Shown here: piece by piece, positions 44,990 to 55,292 of the stretch
Layout: each line of letters opens with the position of its first letter
How positions within the stretch are numbered: position 1 is the stretch's first letter
Assembly (NCBI GenBank): GCA_036381015.1
Contig: DASVDR010000033.1
Location: 1 to 64,000, forward strand
Direction of reading: 5' to 3'
Length of the DNA stretch: 64,000 bases
Source: Gammaproteobacteria bacterium
GTDB taxonomy: Bacteria; Pseudomonadota; Gammaproteobacteria; Steroidobacterales; Rariloculaceae
Position numbers and translations under genes: made by a program
Notes under the pieces: model-generated
The model's database searches: none
Seen by the model: the letters and a program-made list of their open reading frames with translations, nothing else
Told to the model about the DNA's origin: nothing

Positions 44990-47900
44990 CTAGAATCGAA
45001 CCGCCAGACCCAGGAAGTACCGTCGACCGAGCGTGTCGTAGTAGCCGGCGTCGATGGTGCCGGGATTCGACAGACTGGTGGTCGGGGGTATGCAACCGGG
45101 AGCACCGTTGCAGACCGCGCCCAGATCCGTCCCGGGGGGATAGCCCGCGTCCGCGCCTACCAGCTCGGGATCCGTGTCGAACAGGTTCGTGATCCCGCCG
45201 CGCAACGACATCGACTCCGTCAGGTTCCAGTTGAACGACAGGTCAAAGATGCTGTAGGCGTCGGTCTCGATCTCCGAGCTCGGCGTGTAGCCCAGCAGAA
45301 TCCCCTCGCCGCCGGCCGCAACACGCTGGTTGTTCTCGATGATCGCCTGCTGCGCCGCGTAGTCGGCCGTCCAGACGGGCGGCAGGTAGCGCATGCGCAG
45401 GTTCACGGTCCAGTCTCTCATCGAGTAGTTCAGCGAGCCGAACAGCCGATAGTCGTACGCGCCCCCGTCCGTGCCCGACAGGTTCGGGCCGAGAGAGCCT
45501 GCCCAATCGATTTCCGGGTCGAACGGGGCGGGCGACTGCTTGGTGCGGTAGTAGTCCAGGATCGTCGCCTGCATGTTGAGGCCCAGCGTGCCGGCGAACA
45601 GCGGCCGGGTCCAGTTCACCGCGAGGTCCATGCCTGAGGTTTCGATCGTGGCCTGGTTGTCGAACGACAGCGACGTCGTCAGCGGAGCGCCGTTGTTCTG
45701 GTCGCGGGGCAGGAGCTGGCACGGTCGCGTGGCGGCTTGCGCAGCCGCCTCCTCCGGCGTGCTGACGATGTTCGTGCCGAAGCACAGGAAGTTCGCGTAG
45801 TCGATCGAATACAGCATGATCGCGTCTTCGATCTCCACCTTGTACCAGTCCGCCGTCAGCGTCACGTTGCCGACGTCGGCAACGAGACCGAAGGTCCACG
45901 TGTCTGCCGTCTCCGACTTCAGATTCGGATTGCCTTCCTGCAATACCCACGCGAAGATGTCGCCGCTCTCTCCGGTCGCGTCCGATCGGTCGTAGAACTC
46001 TACGGCGCCGGTGCTGCCCGCACCGCCCATCAGCTCCTGACAGATCAGGTAGGTGCTCTGCGCGCCGGCTTCGGTCTGGCCGGGCGCGAGCCCGAGGTCC
46101 CTCGGATCAGTCTCGTCGGGTTCCTGGTTCGGATCTCCCAGGAGGCCGCGCATGCCGAACGGCGAGTTCGACCGGATCCCGCACGGATCGCCGAAGTTGC
46201 CGCCGGCGGTGAAGACCTCCTGCGAGTTCAGGAACAGCTCGCCGAGGTTCGGCGCCCGGGTCGCCCGGTTGAACCCGCCGCGGAAGCGCAGCCTGTCGTT
46301 GACCTGCCAGTTCAGCAGGCTCTTCCAGGTGTCCTCCTTGTCGGTGTGCTCATAATCGGAGGTTCGCCAGCCCAGCTCGAGCTCCAGCCGCTGGAACGCC
46401 GGCTTGTCCTGGATAACCGGCACCAGAGCCTCCAGGTAGTAGTCGTCCACCGAGGTGGATGCATCGAGGTAGCCGGTCGGATAGACGCCGACGACCTGGT
46501 CGGTGAAGGACACCGTCGACTGCAGGATGTCCGGGTTGAACACGGAGCTGTTGCGGCGCTTCTGGTAGCCCGCCGCCAGGCGCACGTCGCCCGCGGGCAG
46601 TTCTGCGACCGGCCCCTGGAAGTTCAGCTCGATGATGTCCTGCGTGTTTTGCGTCCGCGTTTGCAGCGTCGCGTTGATCGCATCGAAGCAGTCCTGCGAG
46701 AGCGGAGCGTCGCCCGAGAAGAAGGTGTCGTAGAAGCCGGACGTGCACGTGATGTCGGCTGCGCCGAAGTTCGGCCGGATGCTGTTCTCGTTGCCGGAGA
46801 TCTTGGCGCCGCGGCCGTAATCCGGCTGCTCGATCAGCGCCCGGTAACGCTCGAGGGACAGATTGCCCGCCGCGACGTTATACGTGCTCGACTCGCCTCG
46901 CCCATAATAGGCCTCGCCCGTCCAGTCCGCGCCCAGATCGAAGTTGGCGCCCATTTCGATCTGCCAGACCTCGTTCGTATTGAAGGTGCTGCGCGGCGGG
47001 AGGCTGTCGTCCGGGTTCCAGTCCGGCTGCCAGCGCCCGGTCGGGTCGATACGGCTGTTCAGCAGAATGGCCAGCTCCACCGGAACCGGGTGCTGGGCGC
47101 CCGGTTCACCCGTCGCGATGAAGTCCGGGTTCGCAAACGCGTCCGGATTGTCGCGCACGGCCGTGACGACGTCCGGGTCGGTGTAATCCAGGCTCGGATC
47201 GACGGGGCTGTCCGTCGTCGGGTTGTAGGGAATCGTCCCCTCCCAGCCCGCGATCACGCTCGTGCCGAACAGCACCGTCTGCGTCTTGCTTTGAGCGAAC
47301 GTCGAGCGCGCGAACAGGGAAACGCGGTCGTTGAGGTCGTACGTACCCGAGGCGAAGAACGATTGCCGCTCCTGCGGCGCGCTGGCGAACGCTCGCATGT
47401 TGTTCCACTTCAGGCCTTCGTACGTGTCGCCGGGGTCGAGGAAAGTGGAGCCGTCGAGGGCGATCGTTCTGACGTATTCCCGACCGTCCACGGGACCGCG
47501 GTACCGGGACAGACCGCCGGCGCCCGTGTTGGCGAAGATCGTGCCGTCCGGGTTGAAGGCGAATTGGGTCTGGAAGTTGCCGTAGCCAAACGGCAGAAAG
47601 ATGGGTCTGCCTTCGGACGTGTCCGAGAAGAGCGCATTCACGGTGCCGAAATCGGGACAGTTCGCGATGGTCGGCCCGTCCGGGTCGGCCGGGTTCTCGA
47701 TCCGAGTGTTGCAGTTGTAGCCGTTGATGCCCTGCAGGAACAGGAAGCTCCCCGGTGAGCGCGGATTGCTCCGATACTCGACGTAGGGATCGTGATTGAT
47801 CTCGTAGGCCGCGTCGCGGTTGTAGCTCTCCACGCCGAGCGCGATGTTGCCGCGGCCGTCGTCGAAGTTGCTGCCGAACACGGCCGAGATGCGCGACTCG

Positions 47901-48502
47901 TCTCCATCACCGGCCGACGTTGCGCCGTACTGCATGTCGACCTCGAAGCCCTCGAAGTCGTCGCGCAGAATGAAGTTCGTGACGCCGCCGATGGCATCCG
48001 CGCCGTACACGGCCGACGCGCCGCCCGTGATCGTCTCGACGCGCTCGATCAGCGCGGAAGGGATGCTGTTGATGTCCGTCCACATCAGCGCGTTGATCGG
48101 CACCTGACGCTTGCCGTTCACGAGCGTCAGGCTCCGGTTCGGGCCGAAGCCGCGCAGCGAGATCGTTGCCACGCCGACGGAGTTGATCGGCGTGATCTGC
48201 ACGTCTTGCTCGGTCGTGACGGGCGAAGCGGCGGGGTTGTACTGCGGCATCTGGTTCAGATAGGACTCGATGTTGAGGCCCGTCTGCGTTTCGAAGTCGT
48301 CGTTGTCGACGGTGACGATCGGACTGTTGGACTGAAAGTCCTGGCGCACGATGCGCGAGCCGGTCACGACGATCTCCTCGAGCGATTGGGGCTCTTGCCC
48401 ATACGCGCTCGAGGAAACCGCAGTCACTGCCATCGACGTGATCGCCGTCGCAACGGATACGGACAGCAAGGATCGCTGTAGCTGCTCTGGTCTTTCGGAC
48501 AT
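44990..48502 (-). CDS. Large TonB-dependent outer-membrane receptor
   Basis: 1170 residues from the ATG at 48502, which has GGGGGG upstream; an in-frame ATG 45 codons earlier lacks a signal-like N-terminus. Signal peptide (SVSVATAITSMAVTAVSSSAYGQ), TonB-box-like LEEIVVTGSRIVRQ, plug with ATISLRGFGPNRSLTLVNGK and ETITGGASAVYGADAIGGVTNF, long barrel ending in RRYFLGLAVRF. Large size and the sequence style fit receptors for peptides or oligosaccharides, but substrate is not readable. Has its own terminator and a long leader with hairpins. Confidence 0.93.
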   Translation of the reverse strand: MSERPEQLQRSLLSVSVATAITSMAVTAVSSSAYGQEPQSLEEIVVTGSRIVRQDFQSNSPIVTVDNDDFETQTGLNIESYLNQMPQYNPAASPVTTEQDVQITPINSVGVATISLRGFGPNRSLTLVNGKRQVPINALMWTDINSIPSALIERVETITGGASAVYGADAIGGVTNFILRDDFEGFEVDMQYGATSAGDGDESRISAVFGSNFDDGRGNIALGVESYNRDAAYEINHDPYVEYRSNPRSPGSFLFLQGINGYNCNTRIENPADPDGPTIANCPDFGTVNALFSDTSEGRPIFLPFGYGNFQTQFAFNPDGTIFANTGAGGLSRYRGPVDGREYVRTIALDGSTFLDPGDTYEGLKWNNMRAFASAPQERQSFFASGTYDLNDRVSLFARSTFAQSKTQTVLFGTSVIAGWEGTIPYNPTTDSPVDPSLDYTDPDVVTAVRDNPDAFANPDFIATGEPGAQHPVPVELAILLNSRIDPTGRWQPDWNPDDSLPPRSTFNTNEVWQIEMGANFDLGADWTGEAYYGRGESSTYNVAAGNLSLERYRALIEQPDYGRGAKISGNENSIRPNFGAADITCTSGFYDTFFSGDAPLSQDCFDAINATLQTRTQNTQDIIELNFQGPVAELPAGDVRLAAGYQKRRNSSVFNPDILQSTVSFTDQVVGVYPTGYLDASTSVDDYYLEALVPVIQDKPAFQRLELELGWRTSDYEHTDKEDTWKSLLNWQVNDRLRFRGGFNRATRAPNLGELFLNSQEVFTAGGNFGDPCGIRSNSPFGMRGLLGDPNQEPDETDPRDLGLAPGQTEAGAQSTYLICQELMGGAGSTGAVEFYDRSDATGESGDIFAWVLQEGNPNLKSETADTWTFGLVADVGNVTLTADWYKVEIEDAIMLYSIDYANFLCFGTNIVSTPEEAAAQAATRPCQLLPRDQNNGAPLTTSLSFDNQATIETSGMDLAVNWTRPLFAGTLGLNMQATILDYYRTKQSPAPFDPEIDWAGSLGPNLSGTDGGAYDYRLFGSLNYSMRDWTVNLRMRYLPPVWTADYAAQQAIIENNQRVAAGGEGILLGYTPSSEIETDAYSIFDLSFNWNLTESMSLRGGITNLFDTDPELVGADAGYPPGTDLGAVCNGAPGCIPPTTSLSNPGTIDAGYYDTLGRRYFLGLAVRF

Positions 48503-48900
48503 AAAGAACCCCCCCGGTACGCAAGGTACCGTGTTCTTGACGGGATGTTTCCATTCATCGCCGGCATTTGTTGCTCTGGGGCAACAATGGCCGACGCCCC
48601 GACCGGCGAGTGTTACAACAATCGGACGCGAATTCAATCAGGGCGTCGCATTATTGTGACACCCGGACGGTCTCGGAGTGAGATGGGGTTTTCCGAAGCG
48701 GAAGGTGGAGCGACGACGGGGCGGCGCGGCTGATCAGTCGCGCCGAAAGCGGCGCCTCGTCGATCTAGGTATCGAAGCGGTCGGCGTGAGCGTGATCGGC
48801 TCGGTCACGACGCGCGAACGCGAAAGTCAAGCCAGTTTCCTTCGACATAACCGCGATCATCGGCTCGGACGGGACGCGCCCGTCCGGGCCGGCCGCGCCT
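48503..48900. other. Gene-free region upstream of the large TonB receptor
   Basis: 398 bases between the receptor start and the end of the beta-propeller gene, both on the minus strand. It must hold the receptor promoter. Two hairpins are visible: GGTAC-GCAAG-GTACC just upstream of the start (about 48516-48530) and TTGTTGC-TCTGG-GGCAACAA (about 48567-48587). An AT-richer stretch at 48535-48660 is the likely promoter. No convincing gene on either strand. Confidence 0.5.
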
Positions 48901-49893
48901 TCACTCGCGCTTGCGTTCGCTCACGTAGATGTCGCTGGTTCCGCCGACCGGGACTCGGCCGAAATAGAGACGCTTGCCGTCGTGCGACAGCGTTGCGCGT
49001 TGCTCGGTGCCGTCCGTGTTGACGACGCCCAGATTGACCGGCGGTGTCCACGGTCCCGGCAGGAACCACGCGAACGACATGTAGACGTCCTGGCCGCCCT
49101 TCGGCGCCGGACCCAACGGCGAGCGCGTGCGGTTCGAGCTGAACACCATCTCGTAGCCGCCTTCCGGCCGCTCCCGCACGTTCGGCATCAGGTCGTCGAA
49201 GTCCGGCGTGCTGAGCGCCGCGATGGGCTTGCCCGGCCCGAACGTACCGTTGCTGCGCATGACGCTCACGTGTATGTCCTGATTCACGCCGATGGAGCCG
49301 TTCGCGGCGTTGCCGTTCGTCGAGTAGAACAGGAAGGTGCCGTACGGCGTCTCGACGAGCGACGGGCTGCGCTCGCCGCCGGCCGTGTTCGGGCCGTCGG
49401 GAGCGCATGCCAGATGGACGGGCTCGCTCCAGCCGCCGGCCGGGCTTTGCCGCGAGAGGTAGATGTCGCCGCCGGCGGCCTGTTCGCCCGGGCAAGCACC
49501 GGGCCGGGTCGACACGAACAGCAACGAGCGTCCGCGCACGGGCGTCGGGCAGAAGTCGCCGGCAGGCGAGTTGACGGGTGCTTCGAGCTTGCGCGGCTCG
49601 GACCACGGATCGCCGACGCGCGTTCGGTCCGCCGCCCAGATGTCGTTCGGATCCTCCCGGCTCGACGCGAACACGAGGCTCAGGCCGTCGGCAGTCTCGA
49701 TCGGGCACCCGTCGCTCACGCCCGGCTTGCTGACGCCGTTCTCGCCCGGTCCCACGAGCTCGGCCTCTCCCCAATTCGGTGCGAACGGCCAGCCGTGCAG
49801 CTTGAAGAGCCAGCCGTGCGCGCCGGCGGGGATCGCGCTCCCCGCCCACACGGCCAGCACGGCCGCCCCGCCCGAGATCGTCTTACGCCACAT
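48901..49893 (-). CDS. Exported PD40/TolB-like beta-propeller protein
   Basis: 330 residues. Signal peptide (ISGGAAVLAVWAGSAIPAGAHG). The body holds repeated PD40-type strands: GLSLVFASSREDPNDIWAA, RSLLFVSTRPGACPG, GTFLFYSTNGNAANG, YEMVFSSNRTRSP and KRLYFGRVPVGGTSDIYVSE, five or six blades. ATG at 49893 has GGAGGAACAAC before it. Function unknown; PD40 propellers bind proteins or ligands. Divergent from a winged-helix/TPR regulator whose start is 122 bases away, which probably controls it. Confidence 0.85.
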   Translation of the reverse strand: MWRKTISGGAAVLAVWAGSAIPAGAHGWLFKLHGWPFAPNWGEAELVGPGENGVSKPGVSDGCPIETADGLSLVFASSREDPNDIWAADRTRVGDPWSEPRKLEAPVNSPAGDFCPTPVRGRSLLFVSTRPGACPGEQAAGGDIYLSRQSPAGGWSEPVHLACAPDGPNTAGGERSPSLVETPYGTFLFYSTNGNAANGSIGVNQDIHVSVMRSNGTFGPGKPIAALSTPDFDDLMPNVRERPEGGYEMVFSSNRTRSPLGPAPKGGQDVYMSFAWFLPGPWTPPVNLGVVNTDGTEQRATLSHDGKRLYFGRVPVGGTSDIYVSERKRE

Positions 49894-50015
49894 TGTTGTT
49901 CCTCCTTCGATTTGGGTGGCTCGGCTGATTGAGCCGCAGGGCGCCCGGAAAGACATGGCCAAACCATGGAGATTTCGTGGAGAATCGTGGAGGCGGGCAA
50001 AAACCGAGGCGTTCG

Positions 50016-51605
50016 ATGCTGTATCGGTTCGGTGATTGCGAGCTCGACATCGAGCGCTTCGAGCTTCGCCGTGCCGGTCGGCGCGAGCCGCTCGAGCCGC
50101 GAGTGCTCGAGCTGCTCGCTTACCTCGTCGCGAATCGCGACCGCGTCGTCACGCGCCGCGAGCTGAATGAGCACGTGTGGCACGGCCGGGTCGTCACCGA
50201 CGCCGCGTTGAACAGCTGCATCAAGGCCGCGCGCGCCCACATCGGCGACGACGGCAAGACCCAGATCCGGATACGTACCGTGCACCGCAAGGGCTACCGG
50301 TTCGTCGGCGATGTGGTGGAACGGAACGGCAGCCCCGCGCCCGCGGCGCGCGGCGATGTCGAGCCGATCGTGGCCGCGGGCGACCGCCTGGACGGACTCG
50401 AGCTCACGCTGCCGAGCCAGCCGTCGGTGGCCGTGTTGCCGTTTCGGCTCGCGGGCGACGAGCACGCGCATGGCGTGCTCGCGGACGGTCTCACGCACGA
50501 GGTGATCACGCGGATCGCGCGCGCACGGTGGCTCTTCGTGATATCGCGCGGTTCCGCGTTCAAGTTCCGCGCGGGCCCGTACGACGCACGCGACGTCGGC
50601 CGCGCGCTGGGCGTCCGTTACGTCGTGCAAGGCGAGGTTCGCGCGGTGGGGGACGAGATCAGCGTTCGCGCGATGCTCGCCGACGCGGTCAGCGGACAGG
50701 AACGCTGGGCCGAGCATCTGCGCCGGCCGCTGCGCGACGTTCTCACGGTTCAAGAGGAGATGGCCGAGCTGATCGTCGGCTCGGTGGAATCGGAGGTCGA
50801 GCACGCCGAGCGGCAGCGGGCGGCCGTGATCGCGCCGGCGAACCTCGACTCGTGGAGCGCCTACTATCGCGGCTGCTGGCACATGTATCGGTTTACCGCG
50901 GCGGACTACGAGCTCGCGGAACAGTGCTTCCGCCGCTCGATCGAGCTCGACCCGCGCTCGCCGCGCGCCTACGCCGGCTTGTCGTTCATTCATTGGCAGC
51001 GCGCGTTTCTCGAGCTCGCGCCGGACCGCGCCGCCGAGGAGCGCCGCGCGATCGGCTTCGCCGAGGAAGCGTTGATGCTCGACCCGCGCGATCCGCTCGG
51101 TCACTGGGCGCTCGGCCGCGCGTATCTCTTGAGCCAGGATCTCGGCGAGGCGGTCGACGAGCTCGAGACCGCCGTAGAGCTCAACCCGAGCTCCGCCGTC
51201 GGCCAGTACTCGCTCGCGTTCGCATTGATGCAAACGGGCGACTCTCGGCGCAGCAACGAGGTCGTCGACAAGGCGCGGCGTCTGAGCCCCTACGACATGA
51301 TGACGTTTGCGATGTACGCCGTGCGCGCGCAGAACCTCGCCGTGCTCGGGCGGTATGCGGACGCCGCCGCGTTCGCGACGCGTGCGGCGCGGCAGCCGAA
51401 CGCGCACTACCAAGTGCTCGCGATCGCCGCGTACTGCAACATGCTGGCCGAGAACATCGAGGCGGCGCGGACGTTTTACAGGGAGCTGCGCACCGTCCGT
51501 CCCGCGTACGCGAGCGCGGACTTCTTCCGGGCGTTTCGGCATCAGCCGCGGGACAATGCCGCGTTGATCGAGCGGGCGTTCCGGCAGCTCGAGCGGCTGC
51601 GCTGA
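50016..51605 (+). CDS. Winged-helix (OmpR-type) regulator with TPR domain
   Basis: 529 residues. Residues about 1-100 are a trans_reg_C winged helix (LEPRVLELLAYLVANRDRVV, VTDAALNSCIKAARAHIGDD, RTVHRKGYRFVG). Residues about 130-255 resemble the TolB-N/FlgO-like domain of adenylate-cyclase-type TPR proteins (SVAVLPFRLAG, GVRYVVQGEVR), and 280-529 are TPR-like helices (AEQCFRRSIELDPRSPRAYAGL). Unlike CadC no membrane segment is seen, so it is cytoplasmic. Divergent from the PD40 protein. The same arrangement recurs at 58799-61883. Confidence 0.9.
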   Translation: MLYRFGDCELDIERFELRRAGRREPLEPRVLELLAYLVANRDRVVTRRELNEHVWHGRVVTDAALNSCIKAARAHIGDDGKTQIRIRTVHRKGYRFVGDVVERNGSPAPAARGDVEPIVAAGDRLDGLELTLPSQPSVAVLPFRLAGDEHAHGVLADGLTHEVITRIARARWLFVISRGSAFKFRAGPYDARDVGRALGVRYVVQGEVRAVGDEISVRAMLADAVSGQERWAEHLRRPLRDVLTVQEEMAELIVGSVESEVEHAERQRAAVIAPANLDSWSAYYRGCWHMYRFTAADYELAEQCFRRSIELDPRSPRAYAGLSFIHWQRAFLELAPDRAAEERRAIGFAEEALMLDPRDPLGHWALGRAYLLSQDLGEAVDELETAVELNPSSAVGQYSLAFALMQTGDSRRSNEVVDKARRLSPYDMMTFAMYAVRAQNLAVLGRYADAAAFATRAARQPNAHYQVLAIAAYCNMLAENIEAARTFYRELRTVRPAYASADFFRAFRHQPRDNAALIERAFRQLERLR

Positions 51606-52136
51606 AGGCGCGCGACACCGCCGTCGAAAGCTCTTGCCGAAAGGGGGGCTTTCCCTATAGCCGTCCCCCACCGATGAGTTCTACCTTTCTCGAGGAAGCC
51701 CGAGGATGCCGGCCGGGACAGACCGCGCCCAGCGCGTTCGGCGGTCAAGACCGGCGGGCGGAAACGGCTCGCCATTCGAGGGTTGCGGGCCATGCTGCGT
51801 CGCTTCGCATTCGATCTACTCCATCTCCGAGGGCGACGCAACGCCCGTCTCGGCGGGAGCCGTTTGGCTCGACGAGGAAGTGGAGACGCGAGAGGAAGGC
51901 ATCGAGCGCCTCCAAGACTTGATCGTCGCGAACGTCGACGCCGCGAGGCCGGCGATCCGGAGGCTGCTCGGCCTGCCGCCGTTGGAGCGAGCGCCGTTGC
52001 CGGAAGGCGCGGAAAGATGAAGACCCTGGGCGCGCGCGCCATCAAAGGTGAAGAGCGCGTTCCTCTCCAGGGCGACCGCCGGCTAACCGACTTGATGTGT
52101 CGGTCATCGACTCTTCCGATTCGAAGGAGATGAAGC
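51606..52136. other. Sparse region upstream of the GH3 gene
   Basis: 531 bases without a convincing gene. An open frame at 51706-52020 (104 codons) has a poorly composed first half but a more protein-like second half, with GIERLQDLIVANVDAARPAI and LLGLPPLERAPLP; it could be the end of a broken gene or a small unknown protein. The GH3 promoter should lie between 52020 and 52136; GAAGGAGATG just before 52137 supplies its ribosome site. Confidence 0.35.
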
Positions 52137-54356
52137 ATGGCAACCGACGCTCAAATGCCCGAGCCGAAGCAGCGTGAAGCGACGCCGCGGTCGATCGCGG
52201 CCGAGACACCGGCGAGCGCGCACGCCCACGAAAATGCGGACGCGCGGGCCCGAGAAATCGAGCAGCAGATGACCGACGACGAGCGCTTTTCGCTCGTCAT
52301 CAGCGTGCTCGGCCACGTGCCGGGGGGCTTCGCCGGGGGGCGCGACCCGCGCATTCCCGAAGACGTCGAGAACATGAGCGCCGGCTACACGCCCGGCGTG
52401 CCGCGCCTCGGCATTCCGGCGATCCAGAGCTCCGACGCCAGCATGGGCGTCACCAATCCGGGCTACCGGCCGGACGACGAGGGCGCCACCGCATTCCCGT
52501 CGCTGATTGCCCTGGGTTCGAGCTTCAACCCCGAGCTCGTGCGCGCGGGAGGCGAAGCCATCGCCCGCGAGGCGCGGATCCGGGGCTTTAACGTTCAGCT
52601 CGCCGGCGGCTGCAACCTGGCGCGCGATCCGCGCAGCGGCCGCAACTTCGAGTACTACTCCGAGGATCCCTGGCTCAGCGCGGTCCTCGCCGCCGAGCAG
52701 GTGAACGGCATCCAGAGCCAGGGCGTCGTCTCGACGCTCAAGCACTACACGCTCAACTGCAACGAGACGAACCGCCACTGGCTGGACGCGATCATCGATC
52801 CCGACGCGCACCGCGAGTCGGACCTGCTCACGTTCCAGATCGCGATCGAGCGCTCGCAGCCCGGCTCGATCATGAGCGGCTACAACAAGATCAACGGCGA
52901 GTACGCCGGCGGCAACCATCATCTCCTCAACGAAGTGCTGAAAGGCGCCTGGGGCTACAAGGGTTGGGTGATGTCCGACTGGGGCGCGACGCCCGAGTGG
53001 GAATTCGCGCTCAAGGGGCTCGATCAGGAGTCGGGCGTCCAGGGCGACCGCGTGATGTGGGGCAAGGAGCCGTTCACGCAGGACCTCAGGGAGGCATACG
53101 CCAGCGGCAGACTGCCCAAGGAGCGCCTTTCCGACATGGTGCGCCGCATCCTGCGCTCGCTCTTCGCCGTCGGCGTCGACAAGTGGGGACCGGCCCCGAA
53201 GGTCGACATGGCGAAGCACCACGAGATCGCGCTGGAAGGCGCGCGCCAGGGCATCGTGCTGCTGAAGAACGAAGGCGTGCTGCCGCTGCCGACCGATAAG
53301 CCGCTGAAGATCGCCGTGATCGGCGGCTATGCCCAGCAAGGCGTGATCAGCGGCACGGGGTCGGGCGCGGTTGCGCCGGTGGGCGGCTTCGCCGGTGTCA
53401 TCAAGATCGGCGGCGCGGGCATCATGGGGAAGCACCGTAACCTCTTCCTGTCGGCGCCGTCTCCGCTCGACGAGCTGAGGAAGCAGTTTCCGCAAGCGCA
53501 GCTCGACTTCGACCCTGGGTACACACCGGCGGAGGCGGCGTTGACGGCGAAGCGCTCGGACGTGGTCATCGCGTTCGGAATTCGCGTCGAGGGCGAAGGT
53601 TTCGACATGCCGGACCTGTCACTGCCGTGGGGGCAGGACGCAGTGATCGACGCGGCGGCGAGCGCGAACCCGAACACGATCGTCGTGCTCGAGACCGGCA
53701 ACTCGGTGTCGATGCCGTGGCGCGACAAGGTGAAGGCGATCGCGCAGGCGTGGTACCCGGGCCAGGCCGGCGCGCAGGCGATCGCCGAGGTCCTCGCCGG
53801 GACGGTCAATCCATCGGGCCGCCTGCCGATCACTTTTCCCGCAAGCCTCGATCAAACCCCGCGACCCGAGCTGCCGGGGCTCGGAACGCCGTGGGGCAGC
53901 GCGGTGACCATCGGGTACAACGAGGGCGCCGAGGTGGGCTACCGCTGGTTCGCACTGAAGAACGAACGGCCGATGTACGCGTTCGGTCATGGCCTCGGCT
54001 ACACCACCTTCGATTACGACGATTTGAAGCTCGACGGAGGCGAAACGATTACCGCGAGCTTCACCGTGAAGAACACGGGCAAGCGCAAGGGGGCCGACGT
54101 TCCGCAGCTCTATCTGACCGAGGCGGCCGGGGACAAGCGCATGCGCCTGCTCGGCTTCGAGCGCCTGGAGCTCGAGCCGGGCGAGTCGCGGCGCGTCACG
54201 CTCGCCGCCGATCCCCGATTGCTCGCGCGCTTCGACGGGAACAGCGGCAAGTGGAGCATCGCCGACGGTACCCATCGGGCGGCCGTCGGCAAGTCGGCAA
54301 TGGATCTGGTGCTGACCGGCGCAACGCGACTGTCCGCGCGGCAGTTCGGCGTGTAG
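52137..54356 (+). CDS. Glycoside hydrolase family 3 (beta-glucosidase-like)
   Basis: 739 residues. GH3 N-terminal barrel with GVPRLGIPAIQSSDASMG, QLAGGCNLARDPRSGRNFEY, STLKHYTLNCNE and the nucleophile motif VMSDWGAT (D281), then the alpha/beta sandwich (GIVLLKNEGVLPLP) and a C-terminal fibronectin-III-like domain (about 640-730). Removes terminal beta-linked glucose or xylose from oligosaccharides. No signal peptide is visible: the first 40 residues are hydrophilic, so either cytoplasmic or with a misread start. Ribosome site GAAGGAG before ATG. Confidence 0.93.
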   Translation: MATDAQMPEPKQREATPRSIAAETPASAHAHENADARAREIEQQMTDDERFSLVISVLGHVPGGFAGGRDPRIPEDVENMSAGYTPGVPRLGIPAIQSSDASMGVTNPGYRPDDEGATAFPSLIALGSSFNPELVRAGGEAIAREARIRGFNVQLAGGCNLARDPRSGRNFEYYSEDPWLSAVLAAEQVNGIQSQGVVSTLKHYTLNCNETNRHWLDAIIDPDAHRESDLLTFQIAIERSQPGSIMSGYNKINGEYAGGNHHLLNEVLKGAWGYKGWVMSDWGATPEWEFALKGLDQESGVQGDRVMWGKEPFTQDLREAYASGRLPKERLSDMVRRILRSLFAVGVDKWGPAPKVDMAKHHEIALEGARQGIVLLKNEGVLPLPTDKPLKIAVIGGYAQQGVISGTGSGAVAPVGGFAGVIKIGGAGIMGKHRNLFLSAPSPLDELRKQFPQAQLDFDPGYTPAEAALTAKRSDVVIAFGIRVEGEGFDMPDLSLPWGQDAVIDAAASANPNTIVVLETGNSVSMPWRDKVKAIAQAWYPGQAGAQAIAEVLAGTVNPSGRLPITFPASLDQTPRPELPGLGTPWGSAVTIGYNEGAEVGYRWFALKNERPMYAFGHGLGYTTFDYDDLKLDGGETITASFTVKNTGKRKGADVPQLYLTEAAGDKRMRLLGFERLELEPGESRRVTLAADPRLLARFDGNSGKWSIADGTHRAAVGKSAMDLVLTGATRLSARQFGV

Positions 54357-54472
54357 GCGTGCCGGGTCGATCTGGATAACCACCGCGCGGGCGGCGGCGA
54401 GGCGCGGCGTCGCAATGTACGCCGCTCGAAGAACCTCGCTGCGCTCGGCCGGTGCGCTACACCGCGAACCGC

Positions 54473-55114
54473 TCAGGCGGCGGCCGAAGCCTGCGGCACG
54501 CGCTCGGGCGCGATTCCGGCCGCGATCGCCGCCTGGGCCGCCGCCATCGCGGCCTCCCGCGCGTCCGGTCCGAAGCCCATCTTCTCCGCACGCACGAACG
54601 CCACGTCGTCGATGCCCATGAAGCCGAGCAGGTGCTTCAGATAGGGCTCCTGGAAGTCGACCGCGCGAGCGGGGCCGTTCGTGTACTCGCCGCCGCGGCT
54701 CTCGACGACGATCGCGCGCTTGCCTTCGAGCAAACCGCGCGGCCCGGCTTCGGAGTACGCAAACGTCTCGCCGGCTCGCAGCACGTGATCGAACCACGCG
54801 CGCAGCGTCGTCGGCATGCCGAAGTTGTACATCGGCGCACCGATCACGATCACGTCGGCCGCGCGCAACTCTGCGATCAGCGTGTCGGAAAGCGCGCGCG
54901 TGCGGCGCGCGCCCGGCGTTGGCGCATCACCGCGGGCGAGGCCGTCGAGCGCGTCGGCCGTGAGGTGCGGAATCGGCTCGCGGCCGACGTCGCGCTCGAC
55001 GACGGACGCATGCGGCGCTTCGCGCTCGAGCGCCTCGACCACGCTGCGGACCAGCACCCGCGAGGCCGCGTCGTTGCCGGACGCGCTGCTGTTGATCACC
55101 AGAATGTTGCTCAT
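54473..55114 (-). CDS. azoR: FMN-dependent NADH-azoreductase
   Basis: 213 residues. Flavodoxin-fold reductase using NADH to reduce azo dyes and quinones by two electrons. Motifs: NILVINSSASGNDAASR (FMN phosphate), IVIGAPMYNFGMPTTLRAWFD and VVESRGGEY. Ribosome site GGAGG just before ATG. Divergent from a LysR regulator (178-base gap), the common arrangement for azoreductase genes that respond to quinones or electrophiles. Confidence 0.94.
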   Translation of the reverse strand: MSNILVINSSASGNDAASRVLVRSVVEALEREAPHASVVERDVGREPIPHLTADALDGLARGDAPTPGARRTRALSDTLIAELRAADVIVIGAPMYNFGMPTTLRAWFDHVLRAGETFAYSEAGPRGLLEGKRAIVVESRGGEYTNGPARAVDFQEPYLKHLLGFMGIDDVAFVRAEKMGFGPDAREAAMAAAQAAIAAGIAPERVPQASAAA

Positions 55115-55292
55115 GCTGCCTCCTTGATCGATGAGTGGCGAGCATGGTGATCCCGCGGACCGCTGGCAGGTAGCCCTCCAACGCGCAACCCGGTGTCGCG
55201 AATCGAGCAACACGAAGGCGGCTATGATCGGCGAGGAGTCGCTGCAAGTGCGACAATGCGACCGCCACCCACGCATCACGAGGATCGCCGCC

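Noticed and set aside
55131-55292. Upstream ATG starts for the LysR gene
   Set aside because: They would place the start 17 bases from the divergent azoR start and add residues not in the family; the GTG at 55293 has a good ribosome site and family N-terminus.
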